A stretch of DNA of 64,000 nucleotides from Pseudomonas viridiflava (GCF_900582195.1 NZ_UTHA01000188.1:62001-126000), one strand, 5' to 3'. Positions 7,432-16,167 are shown, counted from the first letter of the stretch. Numbers and translations: made by a program. The notes: generated by a model from the sequence alone, not told the origin.

Positions 7432-8088
7432 TTAGTCACGCCGCGCGTGGTAAAGGCTGACATGCCTGAACTCTTCCGGCTCAGCCAGATCCGGCAAGGT
7501 CATCGCCTCAAGCATTTCAATCCGCTCATACAACGGATGGCGAAAATCCCGAACCCGCGAATCCGCCACCAACGCCTCTCGCCCACGGCTTAAAAACGCA
7601 TCGAGCAACGGCAGATTCGCCCGGTCATACAACACGTCCGCTACCAGAATCAGATCAAACCGATTCGCCTCGGCAAAGAAATCCGTCGAGTAGCTCATCT
7701 GCACATCATTAAGCTCGGCATTCGCCCGGCACGCGGCAATCGCCAGCGGATCGAGATCGCACGCCATGACTTCAAGCGCGCCGGCCTTCACCGCCGCGAT
7801 CCCGGCAATCCCGGAACCAGCACCGAAATCCAGCACACGCTTGCCGCGCACCCACTCGGGAAACTCTGCCAGATAGCGCGCCACCGCCAGACCACTGGCC
7901 CAGCAGAAACCCCAATACGGTGGCTCATGCAAAATTCGCTGAATTTCTTCCTGGCTGAATTCGCGATCCATGTTGTCGCCATCGATCAGCCATAGCTGTA
8001 AATCAGTGTCCGGCAACGCACAGACCTTGAGTCTGGCGTCGCCGAGCAGTTCACCTAACGCCTGTTGCAGGTCGAGCGGTGCATTCAT
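7432..8088 (-). CDS. Class I SAM-dependent methyltransferase, ETFBKMT/METTL20-like
   Basis: A 218-residue enzyme. It has PPYWGFCWASGLAVARYL before motif I, motif I VLDFGAGSGIAGIAAV (about residues 87-102), the acidic post-I motif ACDLDPLA, and DLILVADVLYD as motif IV. This layout, with W-x-SG-x-A and the D/E-x-x-x-D-x-L-Y signature, is shared with family 16 lysine methyltransferases such as ETFBKMT, which modifies the electron-transfer flavoprotein beta subunit. The precise substrate here is not proven. Its ATG overlaps the stop of the upstream lipoprotein gene (ATGA), so the two are an operon. Confidence 0.75.
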   Translation of the reverse strand: MNAPLDLQQALGELLGDARLKVCALPDTDLQLWLIDGDNMDREFSQEEIQRILHEPPYWGFCWASGLAVARYLAEFPEWVRGKRVLDFGAGSGIAGIAAVKAGALEVMACDLDPLAIAACRANAELNDVQMSYSTDFFAEANRFDLILVADVLYDRANLPLLDAFLSRGREALVADSRVRDFRHPLYERIEMLEAMTLPDLAEPEEFRHVSLYHARRD

Positions 8089-8549
8089 GGTGCTTTGACG
8101 AATTGCAGTTGGCCCAACGCCTGGGTGGTCGGCTGGCTGATGGTCTGCGACGGCAGATGCAGGATCAACTGGCCGGACTGACTCGCGCGACCGCGCAACT
8201 CAACCCGCGCACCGGCAGGGAAGGCGTCCGGGTTGAAGCGCAGGCGAAACGGCAGAACCTGGTTGTTGCCGATCAGGCTGGAACTGGCGAGTAATTGTTG
8301 CGGGCGATCCTTCTCGTCGATCACCAGCAGCGCCAGTTCGACTTCGGCGCCGGCCGGCACACCTTGCAGGCTGCCGCTCAGCTCGCGTTGATAGGCCGGC
8401 AGCGGGCCAAGGTCGGCGGCTTCCTTGGCTTTTTTCTGTACCTGTTGCGGCGCAGGGCCCGGTGTTGGCGGCTGGGGCTTGGGTGCATCGCTGCCACAGG
8501 CCACCAGCAGGCTGAAAAGACTGAGCAAAACGAGCGGACGTAACGGCAT
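8085..8549 (-). CDS. YbaY-family lipoprotein
   Basis: A 154-residue protein with a lipoprotein signal (LSLFSLLVACGSD; Cys near residue 18), a short Pro/Lys linker, and a C-terminal beta-rich domain (GSLQGVPAGAEVELALLVID, LPFRLRFNPDAFPAGARVEL). This matches the YbaY / type III secretion pilotin-like fold. ATG 8549 has GGAG six bases upstream; an earlier in-frame ATG at 8576 would push the signal peptide inward and is not favoured. Function unknown. Translation is coupled to the downstream methyltransferase. Confidence 0.72.
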   Translation of the reverse strand: MPLRPLVLLSLFSLLVACGSDAPKPQPPTPGPAPQQVQKKAKEAADLGPLPAYQRELSGSLQGVPAGAEVELALLVIDEKDRPQQLLASSSLIGNNQVLPFRLRFNPDAFPAGARVELRGRASQSGQLILHLPSQTISQPTTQALGQLQFVKAP

Positions 8550-8620
8550 TGGATGCTCCGGCAAAATGAAATCCATGGATCAAACGATCATGCCGTTCTG
8601 TATACCGCAAAGCCTATGGC

Positions 8621-8648
8621 TTGTCTTGCCACCGGGATGCGCTACCAT
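8621..8648 (+). promoter_or_regulatory. Candidate sigma-70 promoter for nrdR-rib operon
   Basis: TTGTCT (8621-8626), a 16-bp spacer and TACCAT (8643-8648) lie 30 bp upstream of the nrdR start codon. The matches are moderate, so this is a candidate only. Confidence 0.35.
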
Positions 8649-8677
8649 GGCCCTCCCTTTTTTTGTTGCCAGCCACC

Positions 8678-9142
8678 ATGCACTGTCCCTTCTGCGGTGC
8701 CAACGACACCAAGGTCATCGACTCGCGTCTGGTCGCCGAGGGCGAACAGGTGCGCCGCCGGCGTGAATGCCTGGCCTGCGGCGAACGTTTCACGACGTTC
8801 GAGACGGCCGAACTGGTGTTGCCGCGCCTGATCAAAACCGACGGCAGCCGCCAACCGTTCGACGAAGAAAAACTCCGCGCCGGCATGCAACGCGCCCTGG
8901 AGAAACGTCCGGTGAGCGTCGAGCGCCTTGAATCCTCTCTGGTCCACATCAAGCACAAGCTGCGCGCCACCGGCGAACGCGAGGTCAAATCCCTCGTGGT
9001 TGGCGAACTGGTCATGGCTGAATTGCAAAAGCTTGATGAAGTCGCCTACATCCGTTTCGCTTCGGTGTACAAGCGCTTTCAGGACCTCAACGAATTCCGC
9101 GAAGAGATCGACCGCCTCGCCCGCGAACCGGTGAAAGAATGA
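8678..9142 (+). CDS. nrdR: Transcriptional repressor NrdR
   Basis: A 154-residue protein of standard length. An N-terminal zinc ribbon has two CxxC pairs (MHCPFCGA and CLACGERF) plus the basic stretch VRRRRECLAC. An ATP-cone follows from about residue 49 (PRLIKTDGSRQPFDEEKL) to residue 140. NrdR represses ribonucleotide reductase genes in response to bound ATP/dATP. The ATG at 8678 is set by the invariant MxCPFC start. It overlaps ribD by ATGA and begins the riboflavin operon, as in most pseudomonads. Confidence 0.96.
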   Translation: MHCPFCGANDTKVIDSRLVAEGEQVRRRRECLACGERFTTFETAELVLPRLIKTDGSRQPFDEEKLRAGMQRALEKRPVSVERLESSLVHIKHKLRATGEREVKSLVVGELVMAELQKLDEVAYIRFASVYKRFQDLNEFREEIDRLAREPVKE

Positions 9143-10272
9143 CCACCGTCGCCGAGCAGGCCATCCTCGACGCCCACTTCATGGCGCGTGCGCTGGAACT
9201 GGCGCGCAAAGGTCACTACACCACGCACCCCAATCCTCGGGTTGGCTGTGTGGTGGTGCGTGACGGCCAGATCGTAGGCGAGGGCTGGCACGAACGCGCC
9301 GGCGAACCGCACGCCGAAGTCCATGCCCTGCGCGCCGCCGGTGAACTGGCCCGTGGCGCCACCGCGTATGTGACTCTCGAACCGTGCAGCCACCATGGCC
9401 GCACGCCGCCGTGTGCCGATGCGCTGGTGAATGCCGGCGTCAGTCGTGTGGTGGCAGCGATGCGTGATCCCAATCCGCAAGTCGCTGGACGTGGTTTGCA
9501 GCGTCTGGCCGATGCCGGTATCGCCACGGAAAGCGGTGTGCTCGAAGCTGAAGCGCGCAAGCTTAATCAAGGCTTTCTGAAGCGCATGGAACACGGCTTG
9601 CCGTTCGTGCGGGTCAAGTTGGCCATGAGCCTCGATGGTCGCACAGCGATGGAAAGCGGCGAGAGCCAGTGGATCACCGGTCCCGCCGCGCGTTCGGCTG
9701 TTCAGCGTTTGCGCGCTCAGGCCGCCGTGGTGCTGACCGGCGCAGACACCGTTCTCGCCGACGGGGCGCGTTTGACTGTTCGCGCTGACGAACTCGGTCT
9801 GGACAGCGAGCAAACCGCGCTGGTCATGAGCCGACCGCCGCTGCGCGTGTTGATCGACGGGCGCCTTCGGGTGCCGCTGGATGCGCCGTTCTTCAAGGCC
9901 GGCCCGGCGTTGGTCGCCACCTGCGTCGCGATCGAAGAGCAATACGCTCACGGCCCTGAATGCCTGATCGTGCCGGGTGACGACGGTCAGGTCGATCTGC
10001 ATCAATTGCTGATCGAGCTGGCCAATCGTGGCACCAACGAAGTGCTGGTCGAGGCTGGCCCACGCTTGGCCGGCGCCTTTGCTCAGCTCGGTCTGGTCGA
10101 CGAGTTCGTGATCTTCATCGCCGGCAGGTTCCTCGGCTCCACGGCGCGTCCATTGCTGGACTGGCCGCTGGCCCACATGAAGGATGCGCCGGAGCTGAAA
10201 ATCACTGAAATTCGCGCGGTGGGCGATGACTGGCGAGTCACTGCCATCCCTGTCCTTTCGGCGAGCGTATAA
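9139..10272 (+). CDS. ribD: Bifunctional riboflavin deaminase/reductase RibD
   Basis: A 377-residue cytosolic enzyme for the second and third steps of riboflavin synthesis. The N-terminal deaminase (residues 1-150) has the zinc motif HAEVHAL and PCSHHGRTPPCADAL. The C-terminal reductase has VRVKLAMSLDGRTAMESGESQWITG and GTNEVLVEAGPRLAGAF. Its start overlaps the nrdR stop (ATGA). A 47-bp gap with AAGGAGAA follows before ribE, too short for an FMN riboswitch. Confidence 0.96.
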   Translation: MTTVAEQAILDAHFMARALELARKGHYTTHPNPRVGCVVVRDGQIVGEGWHERAGEPHAEVHALRAAGELARGATAYVTLEPCSHHGRTPPCADALVNAGVSRVVAAMRDPNPQVAGRGLQRLADAGIATESGVLEAEARKLNQGFLKRMEHGLPFVRVKLAMSLDGRTAMESGESQWITGPAARSAVQRLRAQAAVVLTGADTVLADGARLTVRADELGLDSEQTALVMSRPPLRVLIDGRLRVPLDAPFFKAGPALVATCVAIEEQYAHGPECLIVPGDDGQVDLHQLLIELANRGTNEVLVEAGPRLAGAFAQLGLVDEFVIFIAGRFLGSTARPLLDWPLAHMKDAPELKITEIRAVGDDWRVTAIPVLSASV

Positions 10273-10319
10273 TTCCCGGCCATCGTTATTACGCTGGCTT
10301 AGTTCTCAAGGAGAACCCC

Positions 10320-10982
10320 ATGTTTACCGGCATCATCGAATCCATCGGCAGTATCCGCGCACTGACCCCAAAGGGCGGTGATGTGCGGGTCCACGTCGCC
10401 ACCGGCAAGCTCGACCTGAGCGACGTCAAACTCGGCGACAGCATCGCGGTCAACGGCGTCTGCCTGACCGCCGTTGAGCTGCCGGGCGACGGCTTTGCCG
10501 CCGACGTCAGCCGTGAAACCCTCGACTGCACTGCCATGAATGACCTGAAAAGCGGCAGCCCGGTCAATCTGGAAAAAGCCCTGACCCCGACCACCCGTCT
10601 CGGCGGGCACTTGGTCAGCGGTCACGTCGACGGTGTCGGCGAAATCGTCTCGCGCAGCGACAATGCCCGCGCTGTGGAATTTCGCATTCGCGCGCCGAAA
10701 GAACTGGCCAAGTACATCGCCCATAAAGGCTCGATCACCGTCGACGGCACCAGCCTGACCGTGAACGCCGTCGATGGCGCCGAGTTCATGCTGACGATCA
10801 TTCCGCACACCCTGAGCGAAACCATCATGGCGTCGTACACGCCAGGTCGCCGGGTGAATCTGGAGGTCGATCTGCTGGCGCGCTATCTGGAGCGTCTGCT
10901 GCTTGGCGACAAGGCTGCTGAGCCAAGCGCTGGCGGTATTACTGAAAGCTTTCTGGCCGCCAACGGCTACCTCAAATCCTGA
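10320..10982 (+). CDS. ribE: Riboflavin synthase alpha subunit
   Basis: A 220-residue protein starting with the canonical MFTGIIESIGSI. It contains the two internal lumazine-binding repeats (first around GDSIAVNGVCLT and GGHLVSGHVDGVGEI, second around GSITVDGTSLTVNAV and MASYTPGRRVNLEVD). It dismutates two molecules of 6,7-dimethyl-8-ribityllumazine to riboflavin. The ribosome site AAGGAGAA is strong. Named ribE here; ribC in E. coli usage. Confidence 0.96.
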   Translation: MFTGIIESIGSIRALTPKGGDVRVHVATGKLDLSDVKLGDSIAVNGVCLTAVELPGDGFAADVSRETLDCTAMNDLKSGSPVNLEKALTPTTRLGGHLVSGHVDGVGEIVSRSDNARAVEFRIRAPKELAKYIAHKGSITVDGTSLTVNAVDGAEFMLTIIPHTLSETIMASYTPGRRVNLEVDLLARYLERLLLGDKAAEPSAGGITESFLAANGYLKS

Positions 10983-10998
10983 CTGAAGGGGGTGCCTT

Positions 10999-12090
10999 GT
11001 GGCGCTCAATAGCATCGAAGAACTGGTTGAAGACATCCGCCAAGGCAAGATGGTCATCCTCATGGATGACGAAGACCGCGAGAACGAAGGCGACCTGATC
11101 ATGGCCGCCGAATGCTGCCAGGCCGAACACATCAACTTCATGGCCAAGCACGCCCGCGGCCTGATCTGCATGCCGATGAGCCGCGAGCGCTGTGAACTGT
11201 TGAAGCTGCCGCTGATGGCACCGCGCAACGGGTCCGGTTTCGGCACCAAGTTCACCGTTTCGATCGAAGCCGCCGAAGGCGTGACCACCGGCATCTCCGC
11301 CGCTGACCGTGCGCGCACCGTGCAAGCGGCTGCCGCCAAGGATGCCAAGGCTGAAGACATCGTCAGCCCGGGCCACATCTTCCCGCTGATGGCTCAGGCC
11401 GGCGGCACCCTCGCTCGCGCTGGCCACACCGAAGCCGCTTGCGATCTGGCGCGCATGGCCGGTTTCGAGCCAAGTGGCGTGATCTGCGAAGTGATGAACG
11501 ACGACGGCACCATGTCTCGTCGTGCCGAACTCGAAGCGTTTGCCGCTGAACACAACATCAAGATCGGCACCATCGCCGACCTGATTCACTACCGAATGAT
11601 CCACGAACGTACCGTTCAGCGGATTGCCGAGCAGCCACTGGACAGCGAACTGGGCCAATTCAACCTGGTGACCTATCGTGACTCCGTGGAAGGCGACGTG
11701 CACATGGCCCTGACCCTGGGCACTGTTTGTGCCGAAGAACCAACGCTGGTTCGCGTGCACAACATGGACCCGCTGCGCGACCTGTTGATGGTCAAGCAAC
11801 CGGGCCGCTGGAGCCTGCGCGCCGCCATGGCTGCGGTTGCCGAGGCGGGCAGCGGTGTGGTGCTGTTGCTCGGTCACCCGCTCGATGGGGACGTATTGCT
11901 GGCGCATATCCGTGAAACCGGTGATCAGGCCGCGCCGAAAAAACCGACGACTTACAGCATCGTCGGTGCCGGTTCGCAGATCCTGCGTGACCTCGGTGTG
12001 CGCAAAATGCGCCTGATGTCTGCGCCAATGAAATTTAATGCGATATCCGGTTTCGATCTGGAAGTTGTAGAATACGTGCCCTCCGAATAA
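10999..12090 (+). CDS. ribBA: DHBP synthase RibB fused to a degenerate GTP cyclohydrolase II domain
   Basis: A 363-residue protein with GTG start behind AAGGGGG. Residues 1-205 are a complete 3,4-dihydroxy-2-butanone-4-phosphate synthase, with DDEDRENEGDLIMAAE, the GRAGHTEAACDLARMAG-type motif (here ARAGHTEAA) and GVICEVMNDDGTMSR. Residues 210-363 align in position with GTP cyclohydrolase II, but the zinc-binding cysteine motif is replaced by RVHNMDPLRDLLMVKQ, with no cysteines. This half is therefore predicted to be catalytically dead, as described for RibBX-type proteins. A full ribA lies at 15550-16167. Many databases will still call this gene bifunctional. Confidence 0.92.
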   Translation: MALNSIEELVEDIRQGKMVILMDDEDRENEGDLIMAAECCQAEHINFMAKHARGLICMPMSRERCELLKLPLMAPRNGSGFGTKFTVSIEAAEGVTTGISAADRARTVQAAAAKDAKAEDIVSPGHIFPLMAQAGGTLARAGHTEAACDLARMAGFEPSGVICEVMNDDGTMSRRAELEAFAAEHNIKIGTIADLIHYRMIHERTVQRIAEQPLDSELGQFNLVTYRDSVEGDVHMALTLGTVCAEEPTLVRVHNMDPLRDLLMVKQPGRWSLRAAMAAVAEAGSGVVLLLGHPLDGDVLLAHIRETGDQAAPKKPTTYSIVGAGSQILRDLGVRKMRLMSAPMKFNAISGFDLEVVEYVPSE

Positions 12091-12136
12091 TGACCGGTTG
12101 TTTCCGGACTCCGATTCGCGGCAAATAAATCACTGA

Positions 12137-12159
12137 GGGACGCGTAGCAGACGCGTCCC
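12137..12159 (+). other. Perfect 9-bp hairpin between ribBA and ribH
   Basis: GGGACGCGT (12137-12145) and ACGCGTCCC (12151-12159) form a perfect stem with an AGCAG loop, 22 bp upstream of the ribH start. No T-tract follows, so it is not an obvious terminator. It may be an mRNA processing or attenuation element in the only sizeable gap of the operon. Confidence 0.55.
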
Positions 12160-12181
12160 GGCTCTTTAAGAGAACTGACGA

Positions 12182-12658
12182 ATGACCCTGAAGACCATCG
12201 AAGGTACCTTCATCGCCCCTAAAGGCCGCTACGCTTTGGTAGTGGGCCGCTTCAACAGCTTCGTGGTTGAAAGCCTGGTCAGCGGTGCAGTTGATGCCCT
12301 GGTTCGCCACGGCGTGAGCGAAAGCGACATCACCATCATCCGCGCACCTGGCGCCTTCGAAATCCCGCTGGTTGCGCAGAAAGTCGCCCAGAAAGGTGAA
12401 TTCGCAGCCATCATCGCCCTCGGCGCAGTCATTCGTGGCGGCACTCCGCACTTCGAATACGTGGCAGGCGAGTGCACCAAGGGTCTGGCCCAAGTGTCCA
12501 TGGAGTTCGGCGTGCCGGTCGCTTTCGGCGTCCTGACCGTTGATTCCATCGAGCAAGCCATCGAACGTTCCGGCACCAAGGCCGGTAACAAAGGTGCCGA
12601 AGCTGCCCTGTCCGCTCTGGAAATGGTCAGCCTGCTGGCGCAGTTGGAGGCCAAGTGA
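12182..12658 (+). CDS. ribH: 6,7-dimethyl-8-ribityllumazine synthase
   Basis: A 158-residue protein of family length. Motifs are VVGRFNSFVVESLVSGA, RAPGAFEIPLVAQK, ALGAVIRGGTPHFEYVAGEC (with the conserved catalytic-loop histidine) and FGVLTVDSIEQAIERSGTKAGNKG. It condenses the RibB product with the RibD product. The stop overlaps the GTG of nusB by GTGA. Confidence 0.96.
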   Translation: MTLKTIEGTFIAPKGRYALVVGRFNSFVVESLVSGAVDALVRHGVSESDITIIRAPGAFEIPLVAQKVAQKGEFAAIIALGAVIRGGTPHFEYVAGECTKGLAQVSMEFGVPVAFGVLTVDSIEQAIERSGTKAGNKGAEAALSALEMVSLLAQLEAK

Positions 12659-13155
12659 TTAGCGACGAAAGCGATCGTTTCAACCCGCGCGATCCGAAAC
12701 CTGCGGATGCCGGCAAGCCCTCGAAAAGCGTCAAGCGTCGCGAAGCCCGTCAGCTCGCGACCCAGGCGCTGTACCAGTGGCACATGGCCAAGCAATCGCT
12801 GAACGAGATCGAAGCGCAGTTTCGCGTTGATAACGATTTCACCGATGTCGACGGTGCTTACTTCCGCGAAATCCTCCATGGGGTTCCGCAGTTCAAGACT
12901 GAAATCGACACCGCCCTGACGCCTTGCCTGGATCTGGCGATCGAAGAGCTGGACCCGGTTGAACTGGCCGTTCTGCGCCTGTCGACCTGGGAACTGCTTA
13001 AGCGCGTCGACGTGCCGTACCGCGTGGTGATCAACGAAGGTATCGAGCTGGCGAAAGTCTTCGGTTCGACCGACGGCCACAAGTTCGTCAACGGCGTGCT
13101 CGACAAGCTGGCCCCGCGCCTGCGCGAAGCTGAAGTGAAGGCGTTCAAGCGCTGA
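12655..13155 (+). CDS. nusB: Transcription antitermination factor NusB
   Basis: A 166-residue all-helical RNA-binding protein with a slightly extended charged N-terminus. Family motifs are KRREARQLATQALYQWHM, LDPVELAVLRLSTWELLKR, VPYRVVINEGIELAKVFGSTDGHKFVNGVLDKLA. It binds boxA RNA with NusE in rRNA antitermination. The GTG start at 12655 overlaps the ribH stop (GTGA), and the Arg-rich motif follows at about residue 24. Confidence 0.95.
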   Translation: MISDESDRFNPRDPKPADAGKPSKSVKRREARQLATQALYQWHMAKQSLNEIEAQFRVDNDFTDVDGAYFREILHGVPQFKTEIDTALTPCLDLAIEELDPVELAVLRLSTWELLKRVDVPYRVVINEGIELAKVFGSTDGHKFVNGVLDKLAPRLREAEVKAFKR

Positions 13156-13173
13156 AACGCGCTTGAAACCTCA

Positions 13174-14139
13174 ATGGGCGAGTTCGAGCTGATCCGCAAT
13201 TTCTTCGCCGCCGCGCCTTGTGCGCAGGGCGGCGAAGGCGTTGCTCTGGGGATCGGCGATGACTGCGCCTTGCTCGCTGTTCCCCCCGGGGAACAGTTGG
13301 CGATCTCCACCGATACGCTGGTGGCCGGTGTGCATTTCGCCGACCCCTGCGATCCGTTTCTGCTCGGTCAGCGCTCGCTGGCCGTCGCGGTCAGCGATCT
13401 GGCCGCCATGGGCGCCACGCCCGTTGCCTTTACCCTTGCCCTGACTGTACCGACGGTGACCGCCGATTGGCTGCAAGCCTATGCCGGCGGTTTGAACCGT
13501 TTGGCGCAGAGCTGCGGCGTTGCGCTGGTCGGCGGTGATACCACACGCGGGCCGTTGAGTCTGACAGTAACCGTGTTTGGTCGCGTGCCTGCGGGTCAGG
13601 CATTGACCCGTAGCGGTGCGCAGCCGGGCGATCTGCTCTGTATCGGCGGTGAGCTGGGCAATGCGGCCGGCGCTTTGCCGCTTGTGCTGGGGCAGCGTGA
13701 CGCTGAAGCGCATATCGCCCAACCGCTGCTCGATCATTACTGGTCGCCACAACCGCAACTGGCCCTCGGTCAGGCCCTGCGTGGCAAAGCCACCTCGGCG
13801 CTGGATATCTCCGATGGGCTGCTTGCCGACTGCGGCCACATCGCCCTGGCCTCAAAGGTGCGGCTTGAGATTGAACGCGAGCGCGTACCGCTGTCGGATG
13901 CATTAGTAGCGTTTCTCGGTCAGCGCGGCGCCGAGCGTGCCGCGCTGAGCGGTGGCGATGATTACGTGCTGGCGTTTACGCTACCGTCCTTCGAGTTGCC
14001 AGCGCTGCTGGCCAATGGCTGGCCGATCCATGTGATCGGTCGCGTGTCAGAAGGTCAGGGCGTGGTTCTGCTGGACCGCGCAGGGCACGACATCACCCCG
14101 CAAACCCGGGGTTATCAACATTTTCAGGAGACACCGTGA
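13174..14139 (+). CDS. thiL: Thiamine-monophosphate kinase
   Basis: A 321-residue protein beginning with the family hallmark MGEFELIRNFF. It has the ATP/metal motif GIGDDCALL, STDTLVAGVHF, LAVAVSDLAAMGATP, GGDTTRGP and ALDISDGLLADCGHIA. It phosphorylates thiamine monophosphate to the active diphosphate cofactor. It follows nusB by 18 bp without an obvious ribosome site. Its stop overlaps the GTG of pgpA. Confidence 0.95.
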   Translation: MGEFELIRNFFAAAPCAQGGEGVALGIGDDCALLAVPPGEQLAISTDTLVAGVHFADPCDPFLLGQRSLAVAVSDLAAMGATPVAFTLALTVPTVTADWLQAYAGGLNRLAQSCGVALVGGDTTRGPLSLTVTVFGRVPAGQALTRSGAQPGDLLCIGGELGNAAGALPLVLGQRDAEAHIAQPLLDHYWSPQPQLALGQALRGKATSALDISDGLLADCGHIALASKVRLEIERERVPLSDALVAFLGQRGAERAALSGGDDYVLAFTLPSFELPALLANGWPIHVIGRVSEGQGVVLLDRAGHDITPQTRGYQHFQETP

Positions 14140-14639
14140 CAGATCACCCGAAACAGGTTCCGGCCGAATTCGTTCCGCCGTCTGTCTGGCGCAATCCCTG
14201 GCATTTCCTCGCGTTCGGCTTTGGTTCCGGTACCCTGCCGAAAGCCCCGGGCACGTGGGGCTCGTTGGTTGCACTACCCTTTATCCCGTTGTGGCAGATG
14301 TTGCCCGACTGGGGTTACTGGCTGATGCTCGGGCTCACCATGCTGTTCGGCTTCTGGCTGTGCGGCAAAGTCGCCGACGATCTGCGGGTTCACGACCACG
14401 AAGGCATCGTCTGGGACGAAATGGTCGGCATGTGGATCACCCTGTGGCTGGTACCGGAAGGCTGGTACTGGTTGCTCGCGGGTTTTCTGGTGTTCCGCTT
14501 CTTCGACATTCTCAAGCCGTGGCCGATTCGCTGGATCGACCGGCATGTGCATGGCGGCGTCGGCATCATGCTCGACGACGTGCTGGCCGGGGTGTTTGCC
14601 TGGCTGGCGATGCAGGGTCTGGTGTGGGTTTTCGCCTGA
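14136..14639 (+). CDS. pgpA: Phosphatidylglycerophosphatase A
   Basis: A 167-residue inner-membrane enzyme with FGFGSGTLPKAPGTWGSLVA near the N-terminus, VWDEMVGMWITL in the middle, and about three hydrophobic helices. These match PgpA, which removes the phosphate from phosphatidylglycerophosphate to give phosphatidylglycerol. The GTG start has GGAG upstream and overlaps the thiL stop (GTGA). Last gene of the conserved rib-nusB-thiL-pgpA run. Confidence 0.93.
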   Translation: MTDHPKQVPAEFVPPSVWRNPWHFLAFGFGSGTLPKAPGTWGSLVALPFIPLWQMLPDWGYWLMLGLTMLFGFWLCGKVADDLRVHDHEGIVWDEMVGMWITLWLVPEGWYWLLAGFLVFRFFDILKPWPIRWIDRHVHGGVGIMLDDVLAGVFAWLAMQGLVWVFA

Positions 14640-14672
14640 TCCGGCGCTTTCAGGGTTAGTGAGGGACTAAGG

Positions 14673-15410
14673 ATGGCTCGACGTTGGTTGGCGGTGGTGG
14701 TTTTTGCGTTGCTTGGCACGGTGGCCAGTGCGCAGGAAGCTGCGCCGACGCCTGCGGTCATCCATTTGGCCAGCGAAGACTGGGAAGACTACACCGCCGC
14801 CGACGGCCATGGTCTGGGCTGGGACGTGTTGCGCAAGGTGTTCGAACCGGTCGGAGTCGCGCTGGATATCCGCAGCGTGCCCTACACCCGTTCGGTCGGC
14901 CTGGTGCAGTTGAAGGAAGTCGACGCGCTGGTTGGCTCCTACCGCGACGAAGCCGAGCAGGTCTTGTATCCGCACTGGAATTTCGATTCCGACCACATCT
15001 ACGCGTTGGGTCTGGCGAGCAATCCATCGCCGACCCAGGCGACGCTGGGCAAGTATCGCCTGGCCTGGGTGCGCGGTTATCGCTACGAAAACTACCTGCC
15101 GAACATCAAGCGTTACAACCAGATCGAACGCCGTACCGGGATTCTGTCGATGCTCAAGCAGGGGCGGGCGGATTATTACATCGATGCGCTGACCGAGATT
15201 GAAGCGGTGGTGAAAACCGCAGCGGATCCGGCGCTGTATCGCTATTCACATCTGATCGAGCTGCCGTTGTTCCTCGGCTTTGCCGACACGCCACAGGCGC
15301 GGACGCTGATGACGCTGTTCGACCAGCGTATGGAGCAACTGGTGAAGAGCGGTGAGCTAAAGCCGATCTTCGAGAAGTGGAAGCAGCCGTATCCGTTCAC
15401 CTCGAATTGA
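14673..15410 (+). CDS. Periplasmic solute-binding protein, SBP_bac_3 type
   Basis: A 245-residue secreted protein with signal peptide MARRWLAVVVFALLGTVASA and a family-3 extracellular binding fold: ASEDWEDYTAADGHGLGWDVLRKVFEPVG, VDALVGSYRDEAEQ, MLKQGRADYYIDALTEIE. The ligand cannot be read off, and there are no adjacent ABC permease genes, so it may be a sensor or orphan binding protein. It sits between pgpA and ribA. Confidence 0.78.
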   Translation: MARRWLAVVVFALLGTVASAQEAAPTPAVIHLASEDWEDYTAADGHGLGWDVLRKVFEPVGVALDIRSVPYTRSVGLVQLKEVDALVGSYRDEAEQVLYPHWNFDSDHIYALGLASNPSPTQATLGKYRLAWVRGYRYENYLPNIKRYNQIERRTGILSMLKQGRADYYIDALTEIEAVVKTAADPALYRYSHLIELPLFLGFADTPQARTLMTLFDQRMEQLVKSGELKPIFEKWKQPYPFTSN

Positions 15411-15549
15411 CCACAAGGACCTACGCTAGTCAGTAGTTATCAAACTTTTTGATCGTTATGCCCGATAATTCAGCCTAAGCGTGTGTAGGAACCTGCTGTT
15501 ACAATGCCGGCCTGCGAATTTTCAGACTCTTTAGATCAGGAGCACACCG

Positions 15550-16167
15550 GTGCCTGTCGTCTTTGTCGCCGCTTCCAAGCTGCCAACGCCTTTTGCGCAA
15601 TTCACCATGCACGGTTTTCTCGATGAAGCCACCGGCCGCGAGCACGTCGTGCTGAGCCTGGGTGAAATTGCCGACGGTGCCCCGGTTCTCGGCCGTTTGC
15701 ACTCCGAATGCCTGACCGGCGACGCCTTGTTCAGCCAGCGTTGCGACTGCGGTTCGCAGTTGGAAGGCGCGCTCAAAGCCATCGCCCGTGAAGGCCGTGG
15801 CGTATTGCTTTACCTGCGTCAGGAAGGTCGCGGTATTGGTCTGCTGAACAAGATCCGCGCCTACGAATTGCAGGACGGCGGCGCCGACACCGTTGAGGCC
15901 AACGAGCGTCTGGGCTTTGCCGCCGATCAGCGTGACTACGCCATGTGTCTGCCAATGCTCGAACATCTGGGCGTGAAATCCCTGCGCCTGATGACCAACA
16001 ACCCACGCAAGGTCAAAGCCTTGACCGATATGGGCATCACCGTCGCCGAGCGCGTGCCGTTGCACACCGGCCACAACCCGCACAACAAGCTCTACCTGGC
16101 AACCAAGGCCAGCAAGCTCGACCACATGATGGGCAACGAGCATCAGGGCGAGGTCGACCGCGCGTGA
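15550..16167 (+). CDS. ribA: GTP cyclohydrolase II RibA
   Basis: A 205-residue stand-alone enzyme opening the riboflavin pathway from GTP. It carries the full zinc motif CLTGDALFSQRCDCGSQLEG, then LLYLRQEGRGIGLLNKIRAYELQD and LMTNNPRKVKAL. The GTG at 15550 has AGGAG eight bases upstream and gives the common start MPVVFVAASKLPT. It complements the cysteine-free domain of RibBA at 10999-12090. Its stop overlaps the GTG of a small membrane protein. Confidence 0.95.
   Translation: MPVVFVAASKLPTPFAQFTMHGFLDEATGREHVVLSLGEIADGAPVLGRLHSECLTGDALFSQRCDCGSQLEGALKAIAREGRGVLLYLRQEGRGIGLLNKIRAYELQDGGADTVEANERLGFAADQRDYAMCLPMLEHLGVKSLRLMTNNPRKVKALTDMGITVAERVPLHTGHNPHNKLYLATKASKLDHMMGNEHQGEVDRA

Noticed and set aside
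10273..10319. FMN riboswitch before ribE
   Set aside because: Only 47 bp separate ribD from ribE, too short for an RFN element.
10299..11907. Long minus-strand frames opposite ribE and ribBA
   Set aside because: Both sense genes are unambiguous; no independent start signals.
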